A DNA stretch of 64,000 bases from Aerococcus christensenii (GTDB lineage Bacteria; Bacillota; Bacilli; Lactobacillales; Aerococcaceae). The stretch covers positions 372,001 to 436,000 of the forward strand of contig NZ_CP014159.1 in NCBI RefSeq assembly GCF_001543105.1, read 5' to 3'. Positions 1 through 8,950 of this stretch are shown here, in pieces. The stretch's first letter is position 1, and each line of letters opens with the position of its first letter. Made by a program: the position numbers and the translations under genes. The notes beneath the pieces were generated by a model. The model saw nothing but the letters and a program-made list of their open reading frames with translations, was not told the origin of the DNA and did no database searches.

Positions 1-103
1 TTCTATTCACTACATCCGTTTTGGAAGAGTTTCCCCCACCACATCCAGCGAGACCCAAAGCAGTTCCAGCTAAGAAAGTTAATGCATATTTTCTTAGTTT
101 CAT
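1..103 (-). CDS. Lipoprotein, N-terminal part only (cut by window edge)
   Basis: Only the first 34 codons lie in the window. They read as a lipoprotein signal peptide: positive start (MKLRKY), a hydrophobic stretch, then a lipobox LAGC followed by a Gly/Ser-rich linker (GGGNSSK). The mature protein would be lipid-anchored on the outer face of the membrane. A strong ribosome site (AGGAGGG) sits 7 bases before the ATG. The function cannot be read because the mature domain is outside the window; a substrate-binding protein of an ABC transporter is the commonest possibility. It has its own promoter just upstream. Confidence 0.8.
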   Translation of the reverse strand, partial: MKLRKYALTFLAGTALGLAGCGGGNSSKTDVVNR

Positions 104-164
104 ATAAATCCCTCCTATTTCTTCTTGGATTACATTAGCAAATATAACTCCCAATTTACTGACA

Positions 165-194
165 ATTATAACAATTCTCCCAGCTATTAAACAA
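165..194 (-). promoter_or_regulatory. Promoter of the partial lipoprotein gene
   Basis: On the minus strand a perfect -10 box TATAAT (165-170) lies 18 bases downstream of a -35-like TTGTTT (189-194), about 60 bases before the lipoprotein start codon. Confidence 0.55.
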
Positions 195-301
195 GCCCTG
201 TCAATGCTTCTTAAGTGATATTTTTTTATTTTTTATCCAAAAAACTCTTATTTTCTTCACTTTTTAACTTTCACACTTTGCTCAGTTTTTATTTTCTATT
301 T

Positions 302-1672
302 TTAGAGTTCTTCAAGTTGTCCAAGTTTTCTTAGGGTTTCTGTATACAAAGCCAACAACGTTTCAAGCGAATCTATACAAATATACTCGTTAGCTTGGTG
401 AGCAATTTTTTGATCGGTTGGCAGACTTGCTCCAAAGCTAACACAATTAGGAATAAATTTACTATAAGTGACTCCCCCACTAATTTGTAATTCTTGATCC
501 AAATCTGGATAAAATTCTTTATAAGTCTGCATCAAAGCCTGAATAGCTGGGCGATTAGCATCCTGCAGAGTCCAAGGAACATCATAAGTCACTAAAAATT
601 CAAAATCCGGGAAACTTTTTTGCAATTGCTCAGCTAACCAACGACTATCTGTTGAATTTGGATAGCGAATATCAATTTCAAACATAATTTCTCCGCTTTC
701 TTTCCAATGGATTGTTCCTAAGTTAAAGGTTAATTTTCCCATTTCCTTTGTTCCTTGAGCAATCCCTACACCTTCTCCATTAAATTGTCCCAATCTTTCA
801 AAAAGATAGCTGGCATAATCATCTTGATAAGCTTCTGATACAAGTGCTAATGCTTGTACGATCGCATTAATCCCTAATTCAGGCGTTGAGGCATGCGCCC
901 CTACTCCCTTAATGTCAATTTGAACCTTATCTTCTACTTTGTGTATTACCGCATCTATATTGTGCAAGTTGCAATAGACTTCAGCCGGCTTACTATTTGA
1001 GGTCTTAAGAATAAGTGTAGCTGAAGATGCCACCACATTAGAACCTTCTCCTCCCTTCAAACTGAGGATCAAACTTTCTTTTGGAACTTGACTGCTACAT
1101 TCAACAGTGTAAGCTCCCTTTTCCCCTATACAAAGTGGGAAAGTTCCATCCGGCGTAAAGGCAAAATCAGGAGCAGGAACTTGCCAACGATAGTATTTCA
1201 TATCATCCATATTCGTTTCTTCATCCCCACCATAAACTAAACGCAACTGATTTTTCAAAGGAATGCCGTAATCTTTTAAGATCTTGAAAGCATAGTAGAC
1301 TAAAACGGCAGCTCGTTTCATGTCATCAGTGCCGCGCGCATAGAGACGATTTCCTATAATTTCTGCAGAAAAAGGATCTCTATCCCATCCAGCACCCACG
1401 CCAACAACATCTAAGTGACTAACGACCTCCACAGTCTTTTCCTTCCCGGTATGAGGAGAATCAATAGTGACTACATGTCCTTCATAATTTTTAACCACAA
1501 AGCCATCCTTTTTAGCCATATTCTCTATCCAATTCAAAGCTTCAGCTACCCCTTTACCATAGGGCTGCCCTTCTTTAGCAGTCGTCATATCTCGTACAGA
1601 CGGAATACGTAAACAAGCTTGTAAACTTTCAATTAAATCCTCACGATAAGCAGCAAAATCTATCCTTGCCAT
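302..1672 (-). CDS. pepV: Dipeptidase PepV (M20 family)
   Basis: A 456-residue cytoplasmic zinc dipeptidase that releases amino acids from dipeptides, including beta-Ala-His types. The M20 metal ligands are visible: H86-x-D88 (SHLDVV), the Asp pair near 116-117 (RGTDDMK), E151-E152 (GGDEET), and a late His in the segment AHQANEY. Length and the GWDRDPF segment after the first histidine fit the PepV branch rather than PepT. The start ATG has a GGGAG ribosome site. It is divergent from pepQ at 1807, so the two peptidases share an upstream region. No unusual feature. Confidence 0.9.
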   Translation of the reverse strand: MARIDFAAYREDLIESLQACLRIPSVRDMTTAKEGQPYGKGVAEALNWIENMAKKDGFVVKNYEGHVVTIDSPHTGKEKTVEVVSHLDVVGVGAGWDRDPFSAEIIGNRLYARGTDDMKRAAVLVYYAFKILKDYGIPLKNQLRLVYGGDEETNMDDMKYYRWQVPAPDFAFTPDGTFPLCIGEKGAYTVECSSQVPKESLILSLKGGEGSNVVASSATLILKTSNSKPAEVYCNLHNIDAVIHKVEDKVQIDIKGVGAHASTPELGINAIVQALALVSEAYQDDYASYLFERLGQFNGEGVGIAQGTKEMGKLTFNLGTIHWKESGEIMFEIDIRYPNSTDSRWLAEQLQKSFPDFEFLVTYDVPWTLQDANRPAIQALMQTYKEFYPDLDQELQISGGVTYSKFIPNCVSFGASLPTDQKIAHQANEYICIDSLETLLALYTETLRKLGQLEEL

Positions 1673-1806
1673 GAAATCTCCCTCTTTCCTTCACTTATCT
1701 TTTCTCTAGTCTAACAAAACCTTAAGCTAAGATCTATTACTAAAAAAGAATTTATTCTTTAGATTCATGCTATAATAAGGACAAATCCATTTATAGGAGG
1801 TTGCCT

Positions 1807-2913
1807 ATGTCGAACAACAGGCTGGAAATATTAAAACATACCCTTATTCAAAATCATCTTGATGCATTCCTTATTTCCGATCCTTTTGCCATTTCTTACT
1901 ACTATGATATAGAGTTTGATCCTAACGAAAGAATTTGGTTAATGATTGTTCAACCTGATCAACAACCTATCCTTATTGCTAATGAATTATTTGTATTCGA
2001 GCAACCAGAAGGCACAAAAGTTCATTGGATTAAAGACGGAGATTCTATTGTAGATTGCTTAGAAAGTTCTGGCTTCCTGTCCTCTTCCTCTCCTTCGCTT
2101 ACGATAGGTGTAGATAAGTCAATGATTGCCGGATGGTTAATGCCTTTGATGGAAGCTTTCCCTCAAATTACTTGGCAATTGGCAGGAGACATCGTAGATA
2201 ATCAACGGGCGATAAAATCTTCCGAAGAACTTACAGCTTTAAAAGAAGTGGCCAACATCACCGATCGGTCCATTGCACGTTTGATTGAGGAAGTTATTCC
2301 TTATGGGCCAAGTGAAATAGAAGCATGCGAAGCCTTGAAAAAAATATTCGTTGAAGAAGGAGCGAATGGAGGCTTAAGTTTTGAACCAATTATCGCTTAT
2401 GGAGCGAATGGTGCAGACCCCCATCATGTTCCAGACCATACTCTCCCACACTTAGGTGATTCTATCATTATTGATGTTGGATGTCGTCATAATTTTTATT
2501 GTTCAGATATGACTCGAACTGTCTACTACGAACAGCCCTCCCAAGAAGCCCTAACTATCTATCAAACAGTAAAAAGAGCTCAAGAACTCGGCTTTGAGGC
2601 AGTCTCTGTCGGTCAGCCCTTAAGTCAAGTAGACCTCGCCGGAAGAAACTATATTAGTCAAGCTGGTTATGGCCAATACTTTACTCACCGTATTGGTCAT
2701 TTTATTGGACGACAATGTCACGAAAAAGGAGACGTTTCTTCTGTTAACGATCAGCTGATCCAAAACGGAAACGCCTTCTCCATTGAACCTGGTATTTACC
2801 TTCCTGGAAATACTGCCGTACGTATTGAAGATATTTTCATCGTGCATGATGGCAAAGCAGAACGTTTAAATAATTACTCGCATGAATTACAGATAATTTC
2901 CCCTAAAAAATAA
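1807..2913 (+). CDS. pepQ: Xaa-Pro dipeptidase (M24 family)
   Basis: A 368-residue cytoplasmic prolidase that cleaves Xaa-Pro dipeptides. An N-terminal creatinase-like domain (about 1-120) precedes the pita-bread catalytic domain. The metal-site residues are visible in order: Asp in IIIDVGC, Asp in CSDMTRT, His in HRIGHFIG, Glu in SIEPGIY and Glu in RIEDIF. A TTG at 1801 in the same frame directly abuts the AGGAGG box and is too close; the ATG at 1807, 6 bases after it, is the better start. A TATAAT box lies at 1771-1776. The gene ends at a strong hairpin (2917-2964). Confidence 0.9.
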   Translation: MSNNRLEILKHTLIQNHLDAFLISDPFAISYYYDIEFDPNERIWLMIVQPDQQPILIANELFVFEQPEGTKVHWIKDGDSIVDCLESSGFLSSSSPSLTIGVDKSMIAGWLMPLMEAFPQITWQLAGDIVDNQRAIKSSEELTALKEVANITDRSIARLIEEVIPYGPSEIEACEALKKIFVEEGANGGLSFEPIIAYGANGADPHHVPDHTLPHLGDSIIIDVGCRHNFYCSDMTRTVYYEQPSQEALTIYQTVKRAQELGFEAVSVGQPLSQVDLAGRNYISQAGYGQYFTHRIGHFIGRQCHEKGDVSSVNDQLIQNGNAFSIEPGIYLPGNTAVRIEDIFIVHDGKAERLNNYSHELQIISPKK

Positions 2914-2916
2914 AAA

Positions 2917-2964
2917 AACTTTTAAAGTCTGGTCACTTTGAAGAGCGATCAGACTTTAAAAGTT
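2917..2964. terminator. Bidirectional terminator, pepQ / small membrane gene
   Basis: A long hairpin with 18-19 bp arms (AACTTTTAAAGTCTG and its complement) sits between the convergent pepQ and the minus-strand small membrane gene. A/T runs on both sides allow it to act in both directions. Its right arm overlaps the stop codon of the minus-strand frame. Confidence 0.75.
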
Positions 2965-3312
2965 CAAATAACTAAAACTAAAATGTACCATCCGATTAAA
3001 TAAGCGCATAATCATTGGTCCAACTATCCAAGCTAATATTAGCGCAATTAAAACTAAAAAAATAACTCCCCATCTCTTTGAGGATTGGGTGGGAGAAGAC
3101 CAAGATCATTGTCGCTTTTTTTGAGTTTCAAAGAAAATCTCATTGGTATCTAAATCTTGGAAATTAGTTGAACGGAGTTTTTCCTGACAGGCCTTTTGAA
3201 AAGCTTGGCGATTGAACTCTTCTGTATTCTGATTGTACTGCATGGGATGAGAGTGGGTATTTTTTTCATGCTCATAAATTTTTCTGGCTTGTCGGTAGTC
3301 GCTTCTTCTCAT
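2956..3312 (-). pseudogene. Small single-pass membrane protein, interrupted by in-frame TGA
   Basis: A minus-strand gene starts with ATG (3310-3312) behind a GAGGTG ribosome site and codes for 68 charged, Gln/Asn/Lys-rich residues before a TGA at 3106-3108. The same frame stays open for 49 more codons to a TAA at 2956. That extension holds a clear membrane segment (about WGVIFLVLIALILAWIVG) flanked by basic residues, which is what such a small protein would be expected to have. The simplest reading is a former 118-residue tail-anchored protein now cut before its membrane segment. Readthrough or a functional short soluble form cannot be excluded. I do not recognise the family. Confidence 0.6.
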
Positions 3313-3411
3313 CTCATCACCTCATTTACTTATAGTACAACCGCTACAATCTGTTGCTTTTCTGTTCTAAGTTTACCACAAATTTATTTTAATTGATAAT
3401 GCTATACAACC

Positions 3412-3439
3412 TTACAAAATCAAACTTATGTGCTATGAT
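3412..3439 (+). promoter_or_regulatory. metK promoter
   Basis: TTACAA (3412-3417) and TATGAT (3434-3439) are 16 bases apart, about 30 bases before the metK start. The short leader leaves no room for a SAM riboswitch. Confidence 0.5.
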
Positions 3440-3471
3440 ACTAAAGATATGTATAAAGATAGGAGGATCCT

Positions 3472-4683
3472 ATGTCAAAGGAAAAAAAATTATTTACTAG
3501 TGAAAGCGTCACAGAAGGTCATCCCGATAAAATTGCGGATCAAATTTCTGATGCTATTTTAGATGCTGCTTTAGCCCAAGATCCAGCCAGTCGTGTGGCA
3601 TGTGAAACAATCGTTAACACGGGCTTAGTTGTCGTTTTTGGTGAAATTTCTACCCAAGCCAATCTTAACTATCAAAATATCGTTCGCGAAACCGTTCATA
3701 AAATTGGTTACTCTCGTGGAAAATACGGATTTGATTCAGAAAACCTAGCCGTAATCGTGGCATTAGACCAACAATCTCCAGATATTGCACAAGGCGTGGA
3801 TATGTCTCTAGAAGCTCGCTCAGAAGAAGACTCCCAAGCAAATGAATCGGCTGTTGAATCTCTTGGGGCTGGCGACCAAGGCCTAATGTTTGGCTACGCT
3901 ACTGATGAAACTCCTGAATTAATGCCTCTTGCTATTACCTTAGCACATCGCCTCACCCAACGCCTTGCTGAAGCTCGAAAAAGTAACGGACTCCCTTACC
4001 TTCGTCCAGATGGGAAGGCGCAAGTAACGGTAGAACTCGATGAAGAAGGACGTCCTTTCCGTGTGGATACCATCGTAGTTTCTACACAGCATTCAGAATC
4101 TGTCAGTCAAAAACAAATTCACCAAGATGTCCGCAAATATATTATTGAACCCGTTATTCCACAAGAACTATTAGATGATCACACCACCTACTATATCAAC
4201 CCAACTGGTCGCTTTGTTATCGGGGGGCCTAAGGGAGATGCAGGCTTAACAGGTCGTAAAATTATCGTCGATACGTACGGAGGAGCTGCTCGTCACGGTG
4301 GAGGAGCCTTCTCTGGAAAAGATGCAACCAAAGTTGATCGTTCAGCTAGCTACATGGCACGTTATATTGCCAAAAATATCGTTGCTGCTAAATTAGCAAA
4401 ACGTTGCGAAGTTCAATTAGCTTATGCCATTGGGGTCAGTGAACCTGTTTCAATTAGTGTGAACACTTTTAAGACCTCTACAGTAGATGAAGACAAACTA
4501 TTAGAAGCCGTTCGTGAAATTTTTCCACTTTCTCCTTCCGGCATCATTTCTTGTTTGAACTTACGTCAACCAATTTACGAACCTACTGCAACCTATGGAC
4601 ATTTCGGCCGTCCTGCCGAAGGGAACTTCTTCTCCTGGGAAAAAACTGACCGCGTTCAAGCGCTTATTCAAGCTGTTAAATAA
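3472..4683 (+). CDS. metK: S-adenosylmethionine synthetase
   Basis: A 403-residue enzyme that makes S-adenosylmethionine from methionine and ATP. Signatures include [16 protein letters not shown] near the start, the nucleotide-binding segment [12 protein letters not shown], and the phosphate-binding loop [16 protein letters not shown]. Length is as usual for the family. The ATG follows an AGGAGGA ribosome site by 6 bases. It is monocistronic, ending at its own terminator. Confidence 0.97.
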   Translation: MSKEKKLFTSESVTEGHPDKIADQISDAILDAALAQDPASRVACETIVNTGLVVVFGEISTQANLNYQNIVRETVHKIGYSRGKYGFDSENLAVIVALDQQSPDIAQGVDMSLEARSEEDSQANESAVESLGAGDQGLMFGYATDETPELMPLAITLAHRLTQRLAEARKSNGLPYLRPDGKAQVTVELDEEGRPFRVDTIVVSTQHSESVSQKQIHQDVRKYIIEPVIPQELLDDHTTYYINPTGRFVIGGPKGDAGLTGRKIIVDTYGGAARHGGGAFSGKDATKVDRSASYMARYIAKNIVAAKLAKRCEVQLAYAIGVSEPVSISVNTFKTSTVDEDKLLEAVREIFPLSPSGIISCLNLRQPIYEPTATYGHFGRPAEGNFFSWEKTDRVQALIQAVK

Positions 4684-4720
4684 AATTTAATTACTGAATA
4701 GATAAAATTCTATAATACTT

Positions 4721-4766
4721 GGTGCTGATGAAAGTCCTTAACTCTTCATCAGCACCTTTTCTTTTT
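4721..4766 (+). terminator. metK terminator
   Basis: Perfect 12-bp arms (GGTGCTGATGAA / TTCATCAGCACC) with a short loop, followed by TTTTCTTTTT. Confidence 0.9.
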
Positions 4767-5085
4767 ACAAACATACTTTCCACGCAAAGCACGTATTTTT
4801 TCAAAGATGAAAAAGTTTCCCTATTTCTCCGGCTATTAAAAAGCTCCCTTCTTAGAGACTATTAAACTCCTCATCTGGCAAGTTGACATAAAACCCTCTT
4901 TTCTTATAGAATTACAAAAAAGATATTTCAAGTAAAAAACTCTATTTTAGGCACACATGTTTGAGGCTTTTAAATGATTTCTCATTTCATAAAACACTGA
5001 TATAGAACTTATGCTCGTATACTATACACGTCATTAAAGAAGATTTTTTAACTTAAGTAATAAACGTATTAAAAGGAGTAATGAG
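4767..5085. other. AT-rich spacer without recognisable gene
   Basis: About 320 bases between the metK terminator and the 59-codon ORF. I see no open frame with a ribosome site, no tRNA-like fold and no convincing repeat. A weak -10-like TATACT at 5018-5023 could serve the small gene downstream. Confidence 0.4.
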
Positions 5086-5265
5086 ATGGAAAAAAGAATA
5101 ATATCTTTAATTATTACAATAGGTTTTCTTGTCGTTTTAATTTTCAACTTTTTTAAAGACTTAAATTTATTGCTTCTAATTTCAAACTGTATAGGCTTCT
5201 TTTTGGTTATGACTATTTTAATTACCCATGTAAAGTATTTAATTTTTAATAGTCATAAAAATTAG
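5086..5265 (+). CDS. Small two-helix membrane protein, 59 aa
   Basis: An ORF of 59 codons with a good ribosome site (AAAGGAG, 8 bases before the ATG). An overlapping ATG at 5081 gives only six codons. The protein is almost wholly hydrophobic: basic start MEKRIISL, a helix about 7-23, a short polar turn (FFKDLN), and a second helix about 29-49, then a short basic tail (HVKYLIFNSHKN). It ends before a terminator-like hairpin (5325-5366), so it looks like a free-standing transcript. I do not recognise it; a small membrane toxin, a bacteriocin-immunity-like protein or a DUF-type membrane protein are all possible. Confidence 0.6.
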   Translation: MEKRIISLIITIGFLVVLIFNFFKDLNLLLLISNCIGFFLVMTILITHVKYLIFNSHKN

Positions 5266-5324
5266 TGGAATGAAGTCAATCACATCTTATATATCAAAGA
5301 AAAAATTCTGGTTCTCTACTATGC

Positions 5325-5366
5325 GGTGCCGAGAAGAGTTAATGGCTCTTTCTTGACACCTTTTTT
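5325..5366 (+). terminator. Terminator after the small membrane gene
   Basis: Imperfect inverted repeat GGTGCCGAGAAGAG / CTCTTTCTTGACACC with a 7-base loop, then six T residues. Confidence 0.7.
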
Positions 5367-5442
5367 AATATTCAAAAAGTGATGTGACCCCAAAAAGTTA
5401 GACTTTTTTAAACGTAGTAGTTTTATCGACTGCTACGTTTTT

Positions 5443-6413
5443 CTATGCAGCCGTAAGGCTGATCCGATATTGAACAGGACTCATCCATCCTAGTCGTTCT
5501 TTGATTCGTTTTTCGTTATAGTACTTGATATATTTCTCTATGGCGGATTTTAATTCTTCGTAACTGTAATAGATAACCCCATAATAAATTTCTTGTTTTA
5601 GTAAGTCCAAAAAGTTTTCCATCACTGAATTATCGTGACAGTTGCCTTTCCTGGACATACTTTGGAAAATTCGTTCTGCCTTTAAGCAATCTGTATAACT
5701 TTTCATCTGATAAGCCCAACCCTGATCTGAATGAAAAGTACGACGATAAGGACAATCTGATGTTACTTGAATGGCTTGATCTAAAGCTGTCATCACATTG
5801 ATAGCAGAAGGGCTTCTATCGATACTATAACTTAAGATTTCGCTATTAAACATATCTATAAAGGAATCTAAATACAGCTTAGCTTGTGCATCGTCATACG
5901 CCCCTTTTTATCGACTTCGTAATATTTAAATTCAGTCGTGTCAGTTGTCACCTTTTGGTGAGGAATCGAGGTGCAGAAACGACGATGGATTCTATTAGGC
6001 GCTATTCGACCATATTTACCTTTATAAGAATTATATTTTCGACTTTTTCTCGTGTATGAAGTAACTTGAAGCTTTAATTTTTGCATGAGTCGTTGAATTT
6101 TTTTCTTATTGATCAGAAAGCCTTGATTTTTCAGCGCAGCGGTCATACGCCGATAGCCGTAATCTTTATTTTCTTGGCAAATTTCTATGAGTTTTGTTTC
6201 GATTTCTTGATCTGGATTTTTTCGATTGAATCTTTTCTGCCAGTACATAAAAGTGGCTTTTGGCATACCTGTATATTTGAGAAGATCTTTCAGTTTGAAT
6301 TGTCCTCGGAGGCTGTGTATGATGTTAGCTTTTTTTTCGTTTTGGCTTCTTCCTCTAAACGCAACCTCCTCAACTCTTTTAAAAAAGCATTCTCTAACTT
6401 GGCCCAATATCAT
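5443..6413 (-). pseudogene. IS3-family transposase OrfB, frameshifted
   Basis: Two consecutive minus-strand segments (6413-5868 and 5853-5443) together make a full OrfB. The first gives the HTH_21 region (KDYGYRRMTAAL) and the first catalytic Asp (TTDTTEF). The second carries the second Asp (HSDQGWAY) and the Glu region (NSVMENFLDLLKQE), ending SPVQYRISL. The frame changes near 5860-5870, where LSCI- should continue directly into the -MFNSEILSY segment. The coding region also continues upstream in another frame into OrfA remnants. All catalytic residues are still legible, so the damage is fairly recent. Confidence 0.85.
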
Positions 6414-6636
6414 TCATCTTCCAACTGTTTAATCCGATCTGTACTCGTATCTACTGAATCTGCCCCATTGGGACGTTTGCCTTTCTTCTCTTTCTTTTCT
6501 CTTGTTTGTTTATCCATCGTCGAATTTGACTTTTACTTTTTATTCCATATTGTTTAGCAAGAAATGCGCAGCCACCTTTACCTTCTAAGTAAGCTTGAAC
6601 AACTTCTTTCTTAAATTGATAGCTATACTTTGACAT
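6414..6636 (-). pseudogene. IS3-family OrfA remnant
   Basis: The ATG at 6636 starts a normal OrfA N-terminus with a helix-turn-helix (YQFKKEVVQAYLEGKGG ... SQIRRWIN). It then jumps directly to the Lys/Arg-rich tail of OrfA (KQEKRKRRK). About 100 residues of the usual OrfA are missing, which indicates an internal deletion. After a frame change the OrfA tail (DSTDRIKQLEDE-like) runs to a TGA. A TTG at 6654 in the same frame is not a credible start. Confidence 0.75.
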
Positions 6637-6754
6637 AAAAATACCGACTTCCAAAATCTTAAGAATATCTTACTTCTTTGAACTTTATCCTAGCACTTAG
6701 TTCATATAGATTTATGCTAAAATAGAACTACTTAACAAGAAGAGAGGAATTATT

Positions 6755-7903
6755 ATGATTAGTGCCTACCATCGTCCCACGCGGATTACGGTTTCACTTC
6801 CAAATATTTTACACAACTATCAACTCTTAAAAGGACTCAGACAACGCCCTGTTTTTGCGGTCATTAAAGCAGACGCATATGGGCACGGCAGCCTGCCAAT
6901 TGCTAAGGCTTTGGAAGCTATCGAAGCTGACGGATTCTGTGTCGCTGTTTCTGATGAAGCTTTAGAACTGAGACAAGCAGGCATCACTTCTAGAATTTTA
7001 GTTCTTGGTTTAACTGAACCCCAAGACGCTTGTTTACATGCTCAAAAAAATATAGATCTCACCGTCTCATCTCTCGATTGGCTAAAAAAAGCTTATGATT
7101 TTCTCAAAAACTCTTCCTCGCTTCCCCTTAATGTTCACTTAAAAATAGATTCTGGTATGGGAAGAATTGGAGTCAGAGATACAAAAGAAGCTCAAGCCAT
7201 TATCGACTATATCAAAGATCACCAAGATCACTTAACCTTAGCAGGTATTTTTACGCATTATGCCACAGCGGATAGCAGCCAGGCAAATTGCAAAAACTAT
7301 GTAGAAAATCAAAGTCAATTTTTTAAAGAAAAAATCGATGCTCTTCATCTTGAAGTCCTCACCCATCGCCCTATTATTCATCAATCAAATACGGCTTTAA
7401 GTTTCTGGTATCCTGAAAAGACTTTAGATGCGATTCGTTTAGGGATTGGATTATACGGCTGCAATCCTTCTGATGGAGAAGTGACCCTTCCAAGTGATCT
7501 TCCAATTCTTCCGGCGCTCTCTTTAACGACAACTTTAAGTTACGTGAAACAGCTCCCTGCAGGTCAGTCCATCTCGTATGGGGCAACTTACACGACTGAA
7601 AAAGATGAATGGATAGGGACACTCCCTATTGGATACGCAGATGGTCTCCCGCGTTCCTCAACCGGTTATCAAGTGCTGATCGATGGTCATCTTTGCCCTA
7701 TCGTAGGTAGAGTCTGCATGGATCAATGTATGGTTCGGTTACCTTACGCCATGCCTACTGGGACCCTCGTCACTATTATAGGGACCGACCCTATCAGTGG
7801 TCAGTCTCTCTCTGCTGAGTCTCTCGCTCAATATAACCATACCATTTCCTATGAACTATTTTGTGGATTTTCTCCACGTATTCCTCGCCACTATCTCAAC
7901 TAA
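6755..7903 (+). CDS. alr: Alanine racemase
   Basis: A 382-residue PLP enzyme that interconverts L- and D-alanine for peptidoglycan. The PLP-binding Lys38 is in VIKADAYGHG, and the second catalytic base, a Tyr, is in ISYGATYTT near residue 272. The segment WIGTLPIGYADG is typical. It is complete and of normal length, with the ribosome site AGAGAGGA before the ATG. It stands alone next to the IS relic and ends at its own terminator. Confidence 0.95.
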   Translation: MISAYHRPTRITVSLPNILHNYQLLKGLRQRPVFAVIKADAYGHGSLPIAKALEAIEADGFCVAVSDEALELRQAGITSRILVLGLTEPQDACLHAQKNIDLTVSSLDWLKKAYDFLKNSSSLPLNVHLKIDSGMGRIGVRDTKEAQAIIDYIKDHQDHLTLAGIFTHYATADSSQANCKNYVENQSQFFKEKIDALHLEVLTHRPIIHQSNTALSFWYPEKTLDAIRLGIGLYGCNPSDGEVTLPSDLPILPALSLTTTLSYVKQLPAGQSISYGATYTTEKDEWIGTLPIGYADGLPRSSTGYQVLIDGHLCPIVGRVCMDQCMVRLPYAMPTGTLVTIIGTDPISGQSLSAESLAQYNHTISYELFCGFSPRIPRHYLN

Positions 7904-7942
7904 AGATACCTTTTCCCAGCGAGGTAGCCTTCTGTATTCGGA

Positions 7943-7995
7943 CAAGATTCCTAAAAGTTAATCCGTATATGACTTTTGGAATCTTGTTTTCTTTT
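7943..7995 (+). terminator. alr terminator
   Basis: Inverted repeat CAAGATTCCTAAAAGT / ACTTTTGGAATCTTG followed by TTTTCTTTTC. Confidence 0.8.
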
Positions 7996-8072
7996 CAAGC
8001 AAAGATTTTTTTGATGCCATTTTTATGTTATGCTTAATTTATAAGGTAAAACTCGTCAACAAGGAGAAGATC

Positions 8073-8897
8073 ATGTCTACTACTATTCCTTACCGCATTA
8101 AAGTTACTCCTCTTCGGAAAGAACAATTCGAAATTTATAATCGATCGCTTTACCACAGAAAAGAATTACTTTTTGTGATTCGCCCTTTTCGCTTACTGAT
8201 TAATCAGAACGAAGTTGCTCTGAATAAACAGCAAATTCTTGTCCTTCCCTCCACAATCAACGCTCAATTTATTCTTGAAGAAAACATTAAAGAGATCAGC
8301 CCTATCTACGCTTACCTCTTCTCAATCGGTGAACCCTACTTAGAAACCATCACGGATTCCTTTGTTACCACTCCTGAATTGCAACATCTCTTTCTAAAAT
8401 TACAACGTTTTTCTCCTACACCTACCGCATTCAAACATCTTTTGACGATCGTAAGGGAAATGGACCGCACTCAGTATTTTAAAAAGAGTGACCTCCAGCA
8501 AAAGAGACTCTATGCCCTGACTTGTCAACTTTTAATAGATATTTCCCATCTTTCTACTCACGAAGGCTTCCAAATTACCAACCGCCCACATCCACAACTT
8601 GCAGAAGCGATTCGGCATTATATTGACGAAAATTACCAAGCAGCTATTCGTCTCAGTGATCTCAAAGAATTATTCTCCTGTTCACAATCCACACTCAATC
8701 GGATTTTTGAACAAAATTACCACTCAACCATTCATCAATATATTATTAAACGACGCATAGAATACGCACATGAAATGATCACCTTAGGGCATCCGATCAA
8801 AGAGAGTTGGCAATCAGCAGGATTTAATGATTATTCCAGTTTCTATAGAGCCTTCAAAAAGTTTTATAAATATCCGCCTCATTTAACCGGCAAATAA
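8073..8897 (+). CDS. AraC-family transcription regulator
   Basis: A 274-residue regulator. Residues about 1-160 form an N-terminal sensing domain that could be cupin-like, with no signature I can assign. Residues about 175-274 form the double helix-turn-helix of AraC/XylS proteins (LSDLKELFSCSQSTLNRIFE ... IKESWQSAGFNDYSSFYRAFKKFY). The ATG at 8073 follows AAGGAGA at the right distance; an in-frame ATG 48 bases upstream (8025) has no ribosome site. Its targets are not evident. Neighbours are alr and, convergently, a TPR protein. Confidence 0.85.
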   Translation: MSTTIPYRIKVTPLRKEQFEIYNRSLYHRKELLFVIRPFRLLINQNEVALNKQQILVLPSTINAQFILEENIKEISPIYAYLFSIGEPYLETITDSFVTTPELQHLFLKLQRFSPTPTAFKHLLTIVREMDRTQYFKKSDLQQKRLYALTCQLLIDISHLSTHEGFQITNRPHPQLAEAIRHYIDENYQAAIRLSDLKELFSCSQSTLNRIFEQNYHSTIHQYIIKRRIEYAHEMITLGHPIKESWQSAGFNDYSSFYRAFKKFYKYPPHLTGK

Positions 8898-8936
8898 AAA
8901 TCAGCCTCCTCTATTGAGAAGCTGATTTTTATTTTA
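8893..8936. terminator. Bidirectional terminator between AraC gene and TPR gene
   Basis: Inverted repeat AAATAAAAATCAGC / GCTGATTTTTATTTT, symmetric in A/T runs, between two convergent genes. Confidence 0.85.
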
Positions 8937-8950
8937 AGACGCTTTTTTGC

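Larger units (their letters stand above)
5383..6664 (-). mobile_element. Decayed IS3-family (IS150-like) insertion sequence
   Basis: The element reads on the minus strand. Its downstream end is the terminal repeat TGTGACCCCAAAAAGTTAGA (5383-5402). Near the upstream end is the sequence TACCGACTTCCAAAATCTT (6642-6660). Between them lie an OrfA start and an OrfB with a DDE transposase core. OrfA has lost its central part, and both frames carry frameshifts and stops, so the element cannot transpose by itself. The outermost left repeat is too degraded to fix the boundary; I see no clean target duplication. The same terminal sequences reappear in a miniature insert at 29288-29339. Confidence 0.85.

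Noticed and set aside
3313-3471. A SAM riboswitch (SMK box or S-box) before metK
   Set aside because: The leader after the promoter is only about 30 bases and lacks the conserved strings; there is no room for an aptamer.
4981-5030. A strong promoter for the 59-aa ORF
   Set aside because: Only a -10-like TATACT is present with no acceptable -35 at 16-18 bases; I left it as a possibility in the spacer note.
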